A stretch of DNA of 64,000 bases from Sandaracinaceae bacterium (GTDB lineage: Bacteria > Myxococcota_A > Polyangia > Polyangiales > Houyiibacteriaceae): assembly GCA_020633055.1 (NCBI GenBank), contig JACKEJ010000011.1:388766-452765 (forward strand), written 5' to 3'. The stretch's first letter is position 1; every line of letters starts with the position of its first letter. This document shows, piece by piece, positions 62,968 to 64,000 of the stretch. The notes beneath the pieces are model-generated. The model made no database searches and was not told the origin of the DNA. It was given only the letters and a program-made list of their open reading frames with translations. The position numbers were made by a program, and so were the translations under genes.

Positions 62968-64000
62968 TCACACGCGGCGACGCCGACGCACGCGCAGCGC
63001 GGCGAACGCGAGCAGCCCCGCGGCGGTGAGCGCGGTGCGCCACGGGCTCGACGGGTGCGCCTCACGCGACCTGACGGTGCCGAGCGCGCTGACGTCGCAG
63101 CCCCCGCCGCCCTGCATCCCGGGTGGCCCCGCGTCGCTCCGTGCCCCCATGTCGCGGGCCATCGCCGCGTCGTCGCCGCCGCCCGTATCCGTCATCGCCG
63201 CGTCGCCCGCGTCGTCGACCGCACCATCGACCGACCCGCCGTCGACGGGCGCGCCCGCGTCGGACGGGCCTGCGTCCGGTGGCCCTTGATCCCGCACCCC
63301 CGCGTCCATCGGCGCACACGAGGGAGGCACGCCGCACATGTCGGGGACACCATTGCCGTCACAATCGAGGACGAAGCCGAGCCCGATGGCGCAGCTGTCA
63401 ATCAGCCGGTCCGCGTCGCAGTCCTGCTCCGGATGTGCATCCAGCTGGCACACGTCCGGCTCGTCGTTGCCGTCACAGTCGGGCTGGCACACGTCCGGGA
63501 AGCCGTCACCGTCGCAGTCCGCGGCGGGTGGGATCGGCAGCGCCGTGCGTGTCGGTGGCGACGCTGCGGCGCGTGTGAGGGTCACCGTGCCCGCGGCCGC
63601 GACCCCCGCGTGCAGGAGCTCGCCCCCGTCCGGGAAGGCCACGTGCACGTCCAGCGTCCCGCCCCCGCCGAAGAAGCCCGCGCCCAGACCGAAGTGCGTG
63701 GCGCGTGGTCCGTGCCCGGTGAAGTGTGCGCGGGTGCCCACCTCGCGCACTTGGGTCGGACCAGTCGACGGGGTGATCGTGACGAACGCTCCGATGGCCT
63801 CCAGCGCGGGCGCGGAGCCGCGCACGTTGACGTCCACCCAGTCCGTCGCAGCCTGCGCGTCGTTTCGCAGCAGCGCGGGTGGGCCCTCGTGCGGCACCAC
63901 CAAGAGATCCTGATCGCCGTCGGCGTCGAAGTCGAGCGCCACCACCTCCCGCCCGAGACGCAAGCCGTCCACGCCGACGGCCGCGCTGACGTCTTCCCAA
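62968..64000 (-). CDS. ASPIC/UnbV-FG-GAP surface protein with MYXO-CTERM-like tail, 5' end missing
   Basis: The frame is open to the window edge (WEDVSAAVGVDGLRLG), so the N-terminus is outside; 343 codons are visible. FG-GAP-like LDFDADGDQDLLVV is followed by an ASPIC/UnbV segment (DWVDVNVRGSAPALEAIGAF, RAHFTGHGPRATHFGLGAG) and three Asp/Cys-rich Ca-binding units of the DCDGDGFPDVCQ type. A long low-complexity linker rich in DAG/DTG follows, then GGGGCDVS, a hydrophobic helix TALTAAGLLAFAAL and RVRRRRRV. The tail suggests MYXO-CTERM-type sorting to the outer surface. ASPIC domains occur in large repeat proteins; function unknown. Confidence 0.88.
   Translation of the reverse strand, partial: WEDVSAAVGVDGLRLGREVVALDFDADGDQDLLVVPHEGPPALLRNDAQAATDWVDVNVRGSAPALEAIGAFVTITPSTGPTQVREVGTRAHFTGHGPRATHFGLGAGFFGGGGTLDVHVAFPDGGELLHAGVAAAGTVTLTRAAASPPTRTALPIPPAADCDGDGFPDVCQPDCDGNDEPDVCQLDAHPEQDCDADRLIDSCAIGLGFVLDCDGNGVPDMCGVPPSCAPMDAGVRDQGPPDAGPSDAGAPVDGGSVDGAVDDAGDAAMTDTGGGDDAAMARDMGARSDAGPPGMQGGGGCDVSALGTVRSREAHPSSPWRTALTAAGLLAFAALRVRRRRRV

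Overview
The window is GC-rich, densely packed bacterial DNA that looks like a myxobacterium (Myxococcota, Polyangiales or Sandaracinaceae-like). The evidence is a Ser/Thr kinase with the myxobacterial catalytic loop HRDVSPHN, a PP2C phosphatase, a roadblock protein, a hybrid histidine kinase, surface proteins with MYXO-CTERM-like tails (Gly-Gly-Cys, one membrane helix, Arg cluster), and many lipoproteins. No phage, IS element, rRNA or CRISPR array was found. The placement is inferred from gene content.

Layout. 0-2.1 kb: end of an extended SDR plus an ERG24/DHCR7-type sterol reductase. 2.1-8.6 kb: envelope acylation genes (MBOAT, two SGNH proteins, a YhfC-like membrane protein). 8.7-11.9 kb: Ser/Thr kinase, Nudix hydrolase, endoglycoceramidase-like GH5. 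12-14.5 kb: DUF445 protein and AraC regulator. 14.4-18.3 kb: a tight minus-strand operon of cysteine desulfurase, DUF455 ferritin-like protein, ATP-grasp and PurU. 18.3-21.7 kb: PP2C, a frameshifted lipoprotein gene, bacterioferritin and Bfd (with a Fur-box-like site), and a tRNA-Leu whose anticodon reads AAG. 22-25.2 kb: enoyl-CoA hydratase with two SCP2-like proteins, roadblock protein, aroQ, accB. About 25.4-32.1 kb: accC, a TPR protein, a ZIP-like transporter and a YraQ-type permease are all recognisable but broken in many frames, most simply explained by indel errors in the consensus.

33.1-40.5 kb holds the clearest pathway: echA20, ipdA, ipdB, ipdC, two acyl-CoA dehydrogenases and fadA6, the gene set for opening and thiolysis of steroid rings C and D, known best from the mycobacterial KstR2 regulon. 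Its promoter contains a palindrome that fits the KstR operator pattern TnnAACnnGTTnnA. With the sterol reductase and the SCP2 proteins, it suggests a cell that handles sterols.

40.6-53.7 kb: a CSLREAI/glycine-rich surface protein, SDR, M29-like protein, DUF255 thioredoxin-like lipoprotein, two unknown lipoproteins, a trypsin-like protease fused to a probable outer-membrane barrel, and a hybrid histidine kinase. 53.7-62.8 kb: three overlapping genes for divergent double-AAA ClpB-like ATPases. They share a new N-terminal domain, lack the usual pore-loop aromatics, and two carry a C-terminal extension with a release-factor-like stretch. This cassette is the best candidate for an undescribed system. 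The window ends inside an ASPIC/UnbV-repeat surface protein.
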